Positions 26,127 to 36,406 of a stretch of 64,000 bases of DNA are shown piece by piece (positions within the stretch are counted from its first letter, which is position 1; every line of letters starts with the position of its first letter). Both the position numbers and the translations under genes were made by a program. Source of the DNA: Lelliottia sp. JS-SCA-14 (GTDB lineage: Bacteria; Pseudomonadota; Gammaproteobacteria; Enterobacterales; Enterobacteriaceae). The notes under the pieces were generated by a model. The model made no database searches. It was not told the origin of the DNA and saw only the letters and a list, made by a program, of their open reading frames with translations. The stretch covers positions 1 to 64,000 of the forward strand of contig NZ_CP141607.1 of NCBI RefSeq assembly GCF_035593345.1. The letters run 5' to 3'.

Positions 26127-26343
26127 CTATACTACCTTTAAAATACTTTCCAGCTCTTCAAGTAACAACAGGCGAGAAGAGCACTTTTTCAACATGATTT
26201 AACTTATGTTGGGCAAAAACTTGATTTACAAATTTAAAGCTAGCTTACACATTGTTTTACGAGAATTTTTTACACCAATCGTCCATTTTTCCCCACGTTC
26301 ACTTCATGAACTAACAGTAAAATTATACTTTTCACGGTATTTA

Positions 26344-26765
26344 AAAAGTCATCAAGGCGCACTGGAATGAGGTATTACGCCTGGCAATCTCGGTTAAGCA
26401 GGGGACAGTCACAGCATCGCTGATAATGAAGCAGTTAGCCAGTTACCCAAAACAGATTGGACTTGCCAAAACGCTGAGAGAGATTAGCCGCATCGAGCGA
26501 ACTCTATTTATGCTGGACTGGTTCCGTGCCCCGATCTGCGCCGACGCGTACAGACGTGGCTCAATAAGGGTGTGACCCGTAACACCCTTGCGCGAGCGGT
26601 CTTTATGCACCGTCTGTGTGAAATAAGGGATCGTGGGCTGAGAATCAGAGTTATCGCGCCATCGGGCTGACGTTACTTACTGCCGCGATCACGTTGTGGA
26701 ACATGGTATATACAGAAAGAGCTATTGAGTCACTAAAACGAAAAGGTATCCTGGGGTACTAACGT
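26344..26765 (+). pseudogene. Tn3-family transposase (tnpA) C-terminal remnant
   Basis: Translation gives [34 protein letters not shown] and [15 protein letters not shown], all typical of the C-terminal DDE region of Tn3-family TnpA. The frame is broken after about 26530 and again later; later fragments in other frames (for example [10 protein letters not shown]) continue the family pattern. Both ends are missing. It is a fossil marking the right end of the AT-rich block. Confidence 0.8.
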
Positions 26766-26947
26766 TCCGGTGATATCCGCAATACCATAAACGGCTATCC
26801 CTAAAGCAACCGATAGATGTGATGCTACTGGCGTCAGAATTAATTCCCGCTTTTTTTCAGGTTTTTCGCGCAAAAACCTGAAACAGGGGGATTGAGCTAC
26901 GATACCGGATTTAGTGATTTTAATATCCAGCGCGATCGGCACCATTC

Positions 26948-27526
26948 TTACAGCGCACACTTTCCATTACTGCACCCGGAAGCAGCAGGCTCTTCCCTGG
27001 AGACCGACAGGGACTCATTCAGCAACGCACCTATTTCAGCCCCCAGCGCCATATCGCTAACCTGGCCAAAATATTGCTGCCGTATGAACCCCTGCTGATC
27101 AATTAACGTCAACGTCGGCGTTCCGCGCATGGCGTAAGCCTGCATGGTCCGGGGAATATCGCTTTCCAGGGATGACATATCGACAGCCACCGGAAAAGGG
27201 ATCCGATATTCCGACAGAAAAGTTTCCAGTGCCTTCGGGGTCATGACATCATGATGTTCGAAGACCGTGTGAAGGCCGATAACCGCCACTTTATCCTGCG
27301 GAAACGTGCTGTAAACGCGTGAAACCTGCGGTAGCCCGTGGGAAACGCAGCCGGGGCACAGTATCTGAAATGACTCCATCACCACAACTTTGCCGCGCAG
27401 CGATTCCAGGGTTATTGGTTGAGGGGTATTAAACCAGTGTTCAACGCTCAGGGCTGGCGCTTGCGGATGGCGATTCTCGTTCATAAACACTCCAGAACCC
27501 GCACCGCAGCGCGGGTCGTTATCCAT
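26948..27526 (-). CDS. TlpA/peroxiredoxin-like thioredoxin-fold protein
   Basis: A 192-residue thioredoxin-fold protein with the redox motif CPGC (LCPGCVSHGLP, near residue 57) and a cis-Pro loop RGTPTLTLIDQ. The C-terminus carries extra cysteines (CSNGKCAL). It has no signal peptide, so it is probably cytoplasmic. The ATG at 27526 overlaps the stop of the preceding gene; ATG 27484 with GGAG upstream is an equally good start. It is last in a three-gene thiol operon whose first gene is broken. Confidence 0.8.
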   Translation of the reverse strand: MDNDPRCGAGSGVFMNENRHPQAPALSVEHWFNTPQPITLESLRGKVVVMESFQILCPGCVSHGLPQVSRVYSTFPQDKVAVIGLHTVFEHHDVMTPKALETFLSEYRIPFPVAVDMSSLESDIPRTMQAYAMRGTPTLTLIDQQGFIRQQYFGQVSDMALGAEIGALLNESLSVSREEPAASGCSNGKCAL

Positions 27527-28266
27527 TACTGACTGACTTTGCCTGGCAGCGTCAGCTTGCCAGAAGCCACTTTAAAGACGTCCTCAACGCAAAGTAGCGG
27601 CGCGTGGACTGACGCATTGACCCGCAGACCGGCGGTTACGCCGTCAAACTGGCTGGCAGTGACCGCGCCGATATTATCGAAAGGAACCTTCACTTCGACG
27701 GTTTCGCCCGTCAGCGTCGGATTCCAGCCAGGACTGTCCAGCAATACCGGCAGGCCAGGCCAGGTTTTCGGTAGACGCGGTTTTTGCCCTTCAGGAATAT
27801 CCACTACCGCCAGCGCGCCAGGCCCGCAGACCTCGTTGGGCTTCAACACCACCCAGTGGGTATGCCATAAATCGCCATCATTGTTACGATTGCCGTCGCC
27901 GTTTTCGTCATACAGCGGCGTATCATCCAGATCCGGGTGGGATGTCACCGCCAGCGCCAGAATCCCTGCCTTATGTTCAAATCCCACTTCATATGGATCA
28001 ATTGTTGTCGGCCAGACATAAGAGAAAATTTTCGTCCCCGACAGCTTACCGGTGACGGCAGGTTTACTTTTTCCGGCCTTGCCGGAAACTGCCATATGAA
28101 AGGTGGCGACATTGCCTTCAGTAGTCACTTTGGTATGCACAATATCAAACTCAGCTACCACCGCGTTATCGGCTTTAGTTTCAATGCCGCCCTGATGAGA
28201 TTCGTTCCCGTGCGCACCCGCCGATGTTGCCACGGCCATAGCTAATGCGATTGCAAGACGTTTCAT
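27526..28266 (-). CDS. Periplasmic protein of unknown function in a redox operon
   Basis: A 246-residue protein with a clear signal peptide (cleaved after SAGA) followed by a His-rich start (HGNESHQ). A calcium-binding-like loop DENGDGNRNNDGD lies near residue 125, followed by LWHTHWVVL with paired histidines and two conserved-looking cysteines. This suggests a metal- or calcium-binding exported protein. I do not recognise the family. It overlaps the downstream redoxin gene by one base and starts about 10 bp after the thiol pseudogene, so all three formed one operon. Confidence 0.7.
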   Translation of the reverse strand: MKRLAIALAMAVATSAGAHGNESHQGGIETKADNAVVAEFDIVHTKVTTEGNVATFHMAVSGKAGKSKPAVTGKLSGTKIFSYVWPTTIDPYEVGFEHKAGILALAVTSHPDLDDTPLYDENGDGNRNNDGDLWHTHWVVLKPNEVCGPGALAVVDIPEGQKPRLPKTWPGLPVLLDSPGWNPTLTGETVEVKVPFDNIGAVTASQFDGVTAGLRVNASVHAPLLCVEDVFKVASGKLTLPGKVSQ

Positions 28267-28275
28267 TTTTTATCC

Positions 28276-28514
28276 TTATAGCAGGTCTTCGATGGACGCG
28301 CCAAAATTGATGTGAAGCGGAATACCGCCATCCATTACTAGGGCAGGAACGGATTTCACGCCCGCCGCCACAGCGTCGGCCACACGTGCTTTGTCGTCGC
28401 CAAGATGAACGATTTCCACGCGGTACTGTGCCGGATCTGCGCCAGCGCGATTTGATGTTCTGCATCGACATATACCGGGCAACCTGCGTGGAGGAAAACG
28501 GCTTTTTTACTCAT
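28276..28514 (-). pseudogene. Frameshifted small thiol (glutaredoxin-like) protein
   Basis: The start reads MSKKAVFLHAGCPVYVDAEH, and a second frame gives EIVHLGDDKARVADAVAAG and VKSVPALVMDG through HINFGASIEDLL. The intact paralogue at 49901-50131 has all of this in one frame. A frameshift near 28440 separates the halves, and the second Cys of its CxxC motif is Tyr here, so two lesions have accumulated. The span of 239 bases is not a multiple of three. Confidence 0.85.
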
Positions 28515-28690
28515 GGTAACTCTCCTTGCGAAACAATTAGTATCGAATCGACACAGAAATGATAAATCCGAATCGAAATGGTTGTCAATATAGTTTTTAA
28601 TCGATACCAGTAAAAAAGAGTTACAGTACGACGCGAGGCCGGGAATGTTTGTTTATCCGATCCGTTTCATGGCAACAGAAGAAGGTTACG
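28515..28690. promoter_or_regulatory. Divergent promoter/operator, conserved with the 49.8 kb locus
   Basis: Read on the minus strand this contains GGTATCGATTAAAAACTATA followed by TTGACA, nearly the same as AGTATCGATTAAATACCATC followed by TTGACA at the intact locus (49810-49842). A second ATCGATAC-like half-site sits near the thiol gene start at both. These are the likely MarR operators. Confidence 0.6.
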
Positions 28691-29136
28691 GTGACACTCT
28701 TTGATATTCTTGAACGCCTGGTGAGCCTGCAAATGGGGCAACTTATCGCCACCCGCAGCTAAAAGGCCTTCCTGCGACATAGGTTCAGATCCTTTACTAT
28801 CTGACACGATGCAATAGATATTGCAATACGCCAGACGCAACATCGCAATATCTAGGCCTGACCAAAGGCACGGTAACCCAGTCCCTGAATAAACTGGAAA
28901 GCGAAGGCTTGCTGACGAAAAAAAACGATGGCAGGGATAAACGGATTGTTCATCTGGTTCTGACGCCCAAAGCACGTAAAGTGATGCACGAAACCATGAC
29001 GAAAGAATGGAACACGCAACCCTTTTCAGAAGAACAACTGAAAACCGATTTTCTGGCCCATCTTCGGGAAACGCAAAAAAATCAGGGAGCCATTTTGTTT
29101 GGCGAGTGTCGTTTTTGCCGGTTTCACCAGCAGTAG
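28691..29136 (+). pseudogene. Broken MarR-family regulator
   Basis: A GTG at 28691 opens VTLFDILERLVSLQ, matching the start of the intact MarR at 49217-49789. After a frameshift near 28750 and an in-frame TAG near 28780, the rest continues: VQILYYLTRCNRYCNTP, YLGLTKGTVTQSLNKLESEG, and a Cys-rich end GECRFCRFHQQ. It is divergent from the broken thiol gene, in the same arrangement as the intact pair. Confidence 0.85.
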
Positions 29137-29859
29137 AATGGGTGTCCATGGTGTGGGCTGACCGGGGAGCCAATTCCCGGGGAGAGTGTGACGTTAATTT
29201 GTCGTGAGTTTGAGGATCCGAGAAAATCGGAACTTATTAACGAAAGATAAGTGTTGGCTCGGCAACATTCATTTGACGATGAGTCTGAGCAAACAGGTTT
29301 TGAGGCCCGATACCAGAAGAGGCATCGGGTCATTTGTTATGCAGCCATATCTCTGGCTTCCTGACGCCCATCCTGCTTGCTTTGTCGTTTATCCTGGCGA
29401 CATTCATGATTACTTTTATCGTTGCTGACCACGCATTCGCGTTTATCCTGGCGTGTATCCCGGGCTTCACGACGTTGGTGTGCCTGCTCTGTGGCCTGTG
29501 CTGTTGTCATAAAACCTACGGTGAGAAGGATAATTCCAGTAAAAACAGAAATATATATATTTTGGAACGATGCCGTTAAGTCTGCTTGTCCCGATCAGCC
29601 CGTACAACAGCGTGCCCCGATCACCACCATGATCACTGCCGAAGAAGATTTAATTTTTCTTACCAAGACAGACGGCACAAAGGGCACGTTCTGCTGCGTT
29701 ATTGTCCGTTTCCGCCATTCCGTCATCGCAGTATTCACACAGGACATCCCACTAATTCAGAACTTAAGTGAACGCTTCACCTAACAGTGATTCTTTCGAC
29801 AGAGTGGCGCTTTTCTCTATCAGCCAGTCATGCAGGGATGTCAGCAACGGCTTACTCCG
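29137..29859. other. Spacer with no supported gene
   Basis: The only notable frame is 29334-29579 (+), an 81-residue frame with two hydrophobic spans and a Cys-rich turn (CLLCGLCCCH), but it has no ribosome site and no resemblance I recognise. The block lies between the broken MarR gene and IS66 debris and is probably decayed DNA. Confidence 0.4.
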
Positions 29860-30790
29860 GGATTGTCGCGCTGCAAGCCGTTCTTTGCCGCGGGCCCTCG
29901 TATTTCTTCCTCGATAGCGTACAGCACACCGATCCGTTTCAGCGCTTCCTCGGCAGTAGCCGTTTGAGTGCTTATGTATAGTCGTGGATTATTCGGCGCG
30001 CGTGGGCCCAGCACGCGGGTTCTGTCAACGGACCGCCTTCGCGCTCTGCGTTGAACAACCGATAGTACCCTGCGAAGGCATCCGCCTGCAGCACGCCATG
30101 ATAGTGGTGAAGATGTTGTTGAGGATGCTTTCCCTGCCGATCCGGTGAGAAGGCGAACCACCCCTCTGGCGGCTCTGACGAACCGACCGTCCTCCAGCCG
30201 TTTAGTGAACCGGCACAGGTAATCTGCATCTGACCTGGGGATCTTCACGGTATCACCACGACGACCCCGGAAGATGACCGGAGAACGAGTCCTCATCCAG
30301 AACAGCCCAGGCCATTGAAGGAGTTGCGCATGTCGGAGATACCGGCGACCAGCCATATTCGGGTACCTAAAGGTTGCGATTTTAATGTTTTAACTCCTTA
30401 TCAGCATTGTCAACAACGCGTCGCTGACGCTTCCGCTAAGGCACAACGTGCCATGCAGGAAGACGACCTCACATGAGAGATTCAATTCCTCACTATCAGG
30501 CTGAACTTCCCGGCTGGAAACGGTTTCGTCAATAACGACAGGAACAAGCGCTGACTGGAGTGGCTGGCGCTGCTCAGGAGGACGAAGTTTTCCCTCGCGC
30601 CAGAACTGACGCCGTTTGAACAGCAGATTGTCATTAATGTCATTCTAACGAGCCAGTTGCGCCACTGAGATACCGGGCTGATAAGAGCACTCAACCATAT
30701 TGAGTTTAAATTCAAGGGAAAGTTTTGATGCCTGGCTGCGGGCGATGATTTGTTTAGCGACAGGCGGAAGTGGCGTGATAAGCGACTTAG
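29860..30790 (-). mobile_element. Degenerate IS66-family element (tnpA-tnpB-tnpC remnants)
   Basis: On the minus strand the order is: a tnpA-like frame (LEFKLNMVECSYQPGISVAQ, then INDNLLFKRRQFWREGKL in a shifted frame, ending SDALLTMLIRS); the start of tnpB (MAGRRY, and in another frame ISDMRNSFNGLG) near 30310-30360; and the tnpC transposase region (VLQADAFAGYYRLFNAEREG and CWAHARRIIHDYT) at 29985-30230. Frameshifts, stops and an internal deletion of most of tnpB and tnpC make it inactive. Confidence 0.8.
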
Positions 30791-31357
30791 GCGGTTTTGA
30801 CCTAGAGCTTACTAATAATAAAAGAGCGCAGGCTATCAGAGCGCCTAAACGGAAAATTGGCTGATTCAACTTCGCATCAACTCTTCTTAACACGACTATT
30901 AGCCCGGGGGTTAAACGTCGATTCGGCTGGCCTGGCGTCATCGATACTTTCCAGAGGCTTCAACTTCACACGCGCCCAAGGGGGCGGCGTAAAAACTACA
31001 GGCTGGATTTAACGCTGGGATCGTTTCGAAAGCAGTTGATTTTGATTAATTCGCCCAATGCATCCTAGCCATAACGTGCGACCAGAGCATTGAACGCCAT
31101 TTCCAGCGTATGCCGTGAAGCGGGTCTTTATATTAATAAAAATCTTTATAACCAAAGAGATAAGCTATGGAATCAACCCAGGAATGTTATTAGCGCGATC
31201 ATTATCACTGTGTGCATTGTTAGTGACCAACAATAGAAACCGCGTTGGACTCTAGCAATAAGTGAAAATCTGAAAATAGACTAATCTGAATTTATACATC
31301 GCTTTGTTAAGATTTTTTCACCTGTTAAAAGTTTAAACCAAACCTGGAGAAGGCGAA
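30791..31357. other. Spacer upstream of the first autotransporter gene
   Basis: No supported gene. The left half carries decayed insertion-sequence-like DNA; the right 150 bp is AT-rich and should hold the autotransporter promoter. GGAGAAGGCG at 31346-31355 is the ribosome site. Confidence 0.45.
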
Positions 31358-34300
31358 ATGAGATTAACTGTTCATAACATTATGGACGATAACCTAGTAA
31401 AACATATTAAAGCATTGAAAACTATAATGGCTATATTCACGTTTGTTGTTTTACTGGCTATGATTCCCGAAGCTCATTCTTCATCCTGCAGTACGGTAGA
31501 TGGTACAAATGGTGGAACGTCTGTTTCAAATGGAGGTACATGTTCTGTTCCTGTTGGCTACAACCCCAGCGACAATGATAGTTTAGTCGGCGCAGCTTCG
31601 GTCATGGGGGGCGACACAATTACACTTACCGGTATAGGAACGGGTATTCAAACCGGTAACAGGGGAATTCAGGCTAATATCTTAGGTAGTTTGAATCCTG
31701 ACGCTAATGGGCTTGAAAGATTACTTCTTGGTCCGCAAACATTGGGGGTGAATACCCAGGATCCTGTGACAGGAACAAATATTGTTGTAGCTGCTTATAA
31801 TTCGTCTGTTTTTAATACATCCGACTGGGGACAATTCAGTGGGATTAACACTCAGACACCCACCAATGTTGGAGATAATCAGTATATTAATGCCCGCCTT
31901 GGGTCCGTACAAAATGGAACGCTAAGCGTTAACATTGGTGATTCAAGCCAGCTACCCTCAGCTTCTGTTAATACGATTGATATGGCCGCGAAGCAAACTA
32001 TGCTGACGATGGCTCAAGGGGCCAATAGCACTATTCTGTGGACGTCGAAAAATAGGGTATTAATGGGAGACGCATTGGTTGCTGCACCAGGTACGGTTAC
32101 GCAATCGACAACGATTGATATTCCTGTCTATGCCGGTACGTTTACTGGCTTTAATGGGCAAACATGGACAGTCAGCAATGCCATTCAACTGCAACAATAT
32201 AATGATGCTTTAATTAACGCATTGCAAAATGGGCAGTTATCATCACAGGCGGCGTACGACCAAGCATTTTCGCAGGCGGTAAGCTTTACACCTCGCGTCA
32301 TTAGCTATAGCTATACCATTGATTCTGGAGACGATATAACTCAATCAGTAGGGAATAATTACTCAATGTATGCGAGTGGTTCAGGGGCACAGGCTATTAT
32401 TCAGACAGGAGGTCAAATTGATCAACGAGGCGCGAGCGTCGCCGCGGTTAATGGCGCCTTGGCTGAAATTCAGGCCGGAGCACAACTCTCCGGGCATTTC
32501 AATTCACTGTTCATTGGCAGTGGGTCTACGGGGGTCAACAATGGTGTCATATCAGGCGGATACTTTGCTGAAAATGGATGGGATACCACTGGCCCCGGAA
32601 ATTATTTCAACGAATATGGTGAAGCATATACGGTCACGGTAGATGGGAGCGGAAGTAATTTCAATAATAACGGCATAATCAACGTTGCTGGCTGGACACA
32701 ATTTCAGGGATACTCTCCAGATTCATGGGGTATACGGGTTCAATCGGGATCGACTGCAAGTAACTCAGGCATCATTAATACAGGTGTAAATAACGGTTCA
32801 TTCAGCAATTCAATTTCAGGCGTAATTGTCGCAAACGGTGGTGAAAGTAACTTCACAAATACCGCTACCGGACTGATTTATATTGGCCGGGCGGCGCAAT
32901 ATGATGTTACCAGCCCCGAGAGCGTGGTTGATATCGCAAATGCCACCTCTCAGTACGGTATCTTGCTAAGCGACGGTCAGGCCGTAAATGATGGCACGAT
33001 TGAAATCGGTACATTAACTGAAAATGCGGTCGCGATGGCAGCGGTGGCATCCTCTCCGACGGGTTCGTTAGTCAATAACGGCACTATCAATATCCGTGGT
33101 GTTGCCGGGGATTCTCCTCTACAGAACATCGGCATCCTTGCACAAAACAATGGAGAAACCGTTGTCGAAAACGGTGGGGATATCACAGTAGCCGGCGTAA
33201 ACGGCGTAGGCTTAAAAATAATCTCAACAACAGGAACTGCATCAGCCTCTTCCGATGCGGGTAGCTCGATCGAAGTCGCTGGTAGAATTGACCCCGCTAG
33301 CGGTACCCGAAATTACGGTGTCTGGGCGCAAGGCGGAAACACTAACGCGAGCCTTGAAGGTGACATAATTTTGTCCGGACAGGGTGGGATTGGTGTGCTT
33401 GCCAGAGACGGTGCGACAGTAAACGTTGGGGCGGGATCGGAAGTGGCGTTTAATGAAGCGGTGGATCCTGCAGGCTGCCCTGGGAGTTGTAGCAATCAGA
33501 TAGGCTATTTGATTTACGGTGCTGGCTCGTCAATAACAAATCAATCTCAACAACTTGATGTAACAACCTCTGGTTCGACATTGTTTAGAATTGAGGATGG
33601 CGCTTCATTTTCAGGAAGCGGACAGTCTCTCACCGCATCGGGTAAAAACGCGAATATTATTACCGGGAGCGGCCTGAATACGACGATAAATACCGATAGT
33701 GGTGTGCTTACGGTTAATGGCGAAGGTGCTACCGGCATCCGTATCGATGGAGGCGCGTCGGGGATTATTCAGCCCGGTACGACAATCAACCTAAACGGCG
33801 CAGGAACGATTGCGGGTCAGGTTGACGGGCGAAAAGTCAATTTATCCGGCGTACCTGGTACCGCAGTGCTACCTTCAACACTTACGAATAACGCCGTTAT
33901 TCAATCTGCGGCTAATGATGCTGTTGGATTTATCGCTCAATATCAGGGGCGCCTGATCAATAACGCCAATATCTCACTTACTAGCCCAGCGCAAAATACG
34001 GGGGTGATTGTCCGCGAAGGTGGGGTATTGAATAACAATAATGCCATTTTTGTCGCTAATGGCACCGGCGTGTTGGTGGAAGGTAGCACGGCGATTTCAG
34101 CTTTGAATAATCAGGGCACAATAACCGCTGCGGACGGCATAGCGGGTGTTCATATACGAAACGGCGCTAACCTGAATATGACGGGGGCAGGCGAAGTCTA
34201 TGCGGCAGGGACTGCTGACGGTATACTTTTAGGAACTGATGCCGTCGGGGCTTCATTAGCGTCGGGGATTGTTAACGTTACGGGCAGCGGGAGTGGTGTA

Positions 34301-36103
34301 CACAATATCCAGCAAGGAACCGCCAATAACCTGAACGGGATGACCATTAATACTGCTGGCGGTGCTGCAATCTTAAATGAGCAATCTTCCGGTTGGTCAT
34401 TGTCAAATTCACATCTTAATTCATCGTCTGGATGGGCCATTCAGAATACGGAAGGGAATGCCCTCATCAATACGGCTAACACAATACTGACCGGTGTAGA
34501 AGGCGTATTGTTAACCCAAAACAACGCATCGACACAGTTAAACGCATCTTCGTCAGTGCTGAACGGCAGGATCCTCACGCCCTCAGCAATAAGCAATGTG
34601 GCATTAACAAATGGCACGCTATGGAATATGTCTGCGGATTCGAATGTCACAAATCTGACGAATGCAGGCAGTACGATTAACTATACTCCCGAGAATGGTT
34701 TCAAAGTCCTCACGGTGAACCAGAATTATGCTGGTAACGGAGGCGTGTTAAATATGAATACGGCTCTCGGGGATGATAATTCTCCAACCGACCGCCTGAT
34801 TGTTGAGGGAAATACATCGGGTACGACCCTGGTCGGTATCACTAATGCCGGAGGTTTAGGGGCGGAAACAGTGAATGGCATTGAACTTATCACCGTTAAC
34901 GGGGAGTCATTAGGCACATTCGCGCCATCCGGACGTATTGTAGCTGGCGCCTATGACTATTCACTGGCCCGCGGAGCTGAAGGTAACAGCCGTAATTGGT
35001 ACCTCACCAACCGTGTAACCCAGGAAATACCCGTGCCACCGGTAACGCCGGGGACACCGGGAACACCGGGAATGCCGGTAACGTCACCAAATCCGCAAGT
35101 CGATCCCGGTGGAGAACTTGTTCTTAGACCTGAAGGTGGAAGCTATGCCGCAAATATTGCAGCCGCAAATACCCTGTTCGTGCTACGACTTCATGATCGA
35201 CTTGGTGAAACGCAATATTTAGATGCGCTATCTGGTGAAGAGAAAGTAACCAGTATGTGGATGCGAAACCTTGGTGGTCATACTCGGTTTAGAGATAGCA
35301 GCGGGCAGCTGAAAACTCAAGCTAACCGATATGTGGTACAAATTGGCGGAGACATTGCTCAATGGAGTCGTGACGGCACTGAGCGTTTTCTTCTTGGAGT
35401 GATGGGGGGCTATGCCAACCAGCACAGCAATACGCGCTCACATCTTAGCGGATACGATTCTGATGGCACGATAAATGGCTATAGCACAGGGCTCTATGCA
35501 ACCTGGTACCAGAATGCACAGGAATATACCGGGCTTCATGTTGACAGTTGGTTAATGTATAGCTGGTTTGACAACACCGTTAAAGGAGAGGGACTTCCTT
35601 CGGAGTCTTATCGTTCGCAAGGGGTAACAGCGTCGGTGGAAAGTGGATATACCTTCCATCTTGCTGATTTTTATGGCAGTCGTGGCAGCATTAACCGCTG
35701 GTACTTGCAGCCTAAGGCCCAGGTTATCTGGATGGGCGTTGAGGCTGACGATCGCCGCGAAGCAAACGGAACGATGGTACAAGGAGAAGGGGACGGAAAT
35801 GTGCAAACGCGTCTGGGCCTGAAGACATATCTCAATGGTCATCACGCGATGGATAACGGTAAACAGAGAGTTTTTCAGCCGTTTGTCGAAACAAACTGGA
35901 TACACAACACCCGTAATTTTGGTGCATCAATGAATGGCGTTGCCATCAGCCAGAACGGTAGCCGCAATATTGGCGAACTCAAAACGGGTGTTGAAGGACA
36001 GATTAACCCTGCACTGCAAATCTGGGGCAACGTTGCCGTCCAGATTGGCGATGCAGGATACAGTGACACATCGGCCATGTTAGCTGTGAAATATAGCTGG
36101 TAA
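31358..36103 (+). CDS. Giant type V autotransporter, copy 1
   Basis: A 1,581-residue protein. The long N-terminal signal region (basic stretch, then TIMAIFTFVVLLAMIP, cleavage near AHS) leads to a passenger rich in Gly, Asn, Ser and Thr, with many short beta-helix-like repeats ([22 protein letters not shown]). A Pro/Thr/Gly hinge (VTPGTPGTPGMP) near residue 1235 precedes the [20 protein letters not shown] helix at about 1265 and a C-terminal 12-strand barrel ending VKYSW. No protease or RGD motif was seen. Paralogous with 40864-45669 over nearly the whole length. Likely a surface adhesin or biofilm factor. Confidence 0.93.
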   Translation: MRLTVHNIMDDNLVKHIKALKTIMAIFTFVVLLAMIPEAHSSSCSTVDGTNGGTSVSNGGTCSVPVGYNPSDNDSLVGAASVMGGDTITLTGIGTGIQTGNRGIQANILGSLNPDANGLERLLLGPQTLGVNTQDPVTGTNIVVAAYNSSVFNTSDWGQFSGINTQTPTNVGDNQYINARLGSVQNGTLSVNIGDSSQLPSASVNTIDMAAKQTMLTMAQGANSTILWTSKNRVLMGDALVAAPGTVTQSTTIDIPVYAGTFTGFNGQTWTVSNAIQLQQYNDALINALQNGQLSSQAAYDQAFSQAVSFTPRVISYSYTIDSGDDITQSVGNNYSMYASGSGAQAIIQTGGQIDQRGASVAAVNGALAEIQAGAQLSGHFNSLFIGSGSTGVNNGVISGGYFAENGWDTTGPGNYFNEYGEAYTVTVDGSGSNFNNNGIINVAGWTQFQGYSPDSWGIRVQSGSTASNSGIINTGVNNGSFSNSISGVIVANGGESNFTNTATGLIYIGRAAQYDVTSPESVVDIANATSQYGILLSDGQAVNDGTIEIGTLTENAVAMAAVASSPTGSLVNNGTINIRGVAGDSPLQNIGILAQNNGETVVENGGDITVAGVNGVGLKIISTTGTASASSDAGSSIEVAGRIDPASGTRNYGVWAQGGNTNASLEGDIILSGQGGIGVLARDGATVNVGAGSEVAFNEAVDPAGCPGSCSNQIGYLIYGAGSSITNQSQQLDVTTSGSTLFRIEDGASFSGSGQSLTASGKNANIITGSGLNTTINTDSGVLTVNGEGATGIRIDGGASGIIQPGTTINLNGAGTIAGQVDGRKVNLSGVPGTAVLPSTLTNNAVIQSAANDAVGFIAQYQGRLINNANISLTSPAQNTGVIVREGGVLNNNNAIFVANGTGVLVEGSTAISALNNQGTITAADGIAGVHIRNGANLNMTGAGEVYAAGTADGILLGTDAVGASLASGIVNVTGSGSGVHNIQQGTANNLNGMTINTAGGAAILNEQSSGWSLSNSHLNSSSGWAIQNTEGNALINTANTILTGVEGVLLTQNNASTQLNASSSVLNGRILTPSAISNVALTNGTLWNMSADSNVTNLTNAGSTINYTPENGFKVLTVNQNYAGNGGVLNMNTALGDDNSPTDRLIVEGNTSGTTLVGITNAGGLGAETVNGIELITVNGESLGTFAPSGRIVAGAYDYSLARGAEGNSRNWYLTNRVTQEIPVPPVTPGTPGTPGMPVTSPNPQVDPGGELVLRPEGGSYAANIAAANTLFVLRLHDRLGETQYLDALSGEEKVTSMWMRNLGGHTRFRDSSGQLKTQANRYVVQIGGDIAQWSRDGTERFLLGVMGGYANQHSNTRSHLSGYDSDGTINGYSTGLYATWYQNAQEYTGLHVDSWLMYSWFDNTVKGEGLPSESYRSQGVTASVESGYTFHLADFYGSRGSINRWYLQPKAQVIWMGVEADDRREANGTMVQGEGDGNVQTRLGLKTYLNGHHAMDNGKQRVFQPFVETNWIHNTRNFGASMNGVAISQNGSRNIGELKTGVEGQINPALQIWGNVAVQIGDAGYSDTSAMLAVKYSW

Positions 36104-36110
36104 ATTTTTT

Positions 36111-36142
36111 ACCCGCGTGATGTCATAAGGCATTACGCGGGA
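36111..36142 (+). terminator. Hairpin after the first autotransporter
   Basis: CCCGCGTGATG and CATTACGCGGG form an imperfect 11-bp stem just after the stop codon, followed by a short T-containing tail. The likely end of the autotransporter transcript. Confidence 0.6.
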
Positions 36143-36406
36143 TTGTACTCCTGCGATATTTAATCCTCATCGAAGCCATATTCTCTTTATTATGCCGCGG
36201 TATTATTGATTAATTTGAATTTTTATTTCCTTGTCGCGCCGACTAGTTCATTTAGACTATTGTAAAATGCTCACAAAAAACTAATATAAGCTTGGATTCT
36301 TTGAATGAAATTGAAACTCAGCATGAAGTTACCAGGAGAAGAAAAGTGTCAGGGAATGGTCTAATGAACACTGGGGTATTGATAATAATTGACGGAAGGT
36401 AACGGA

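Noticed and set aside
29334..29579. Cys-rich two-span membrane peptide
   Set aside because: No ribosome site, no resemblance, and surrounded by decayed DNA. Mentioned only in the spacer entry.
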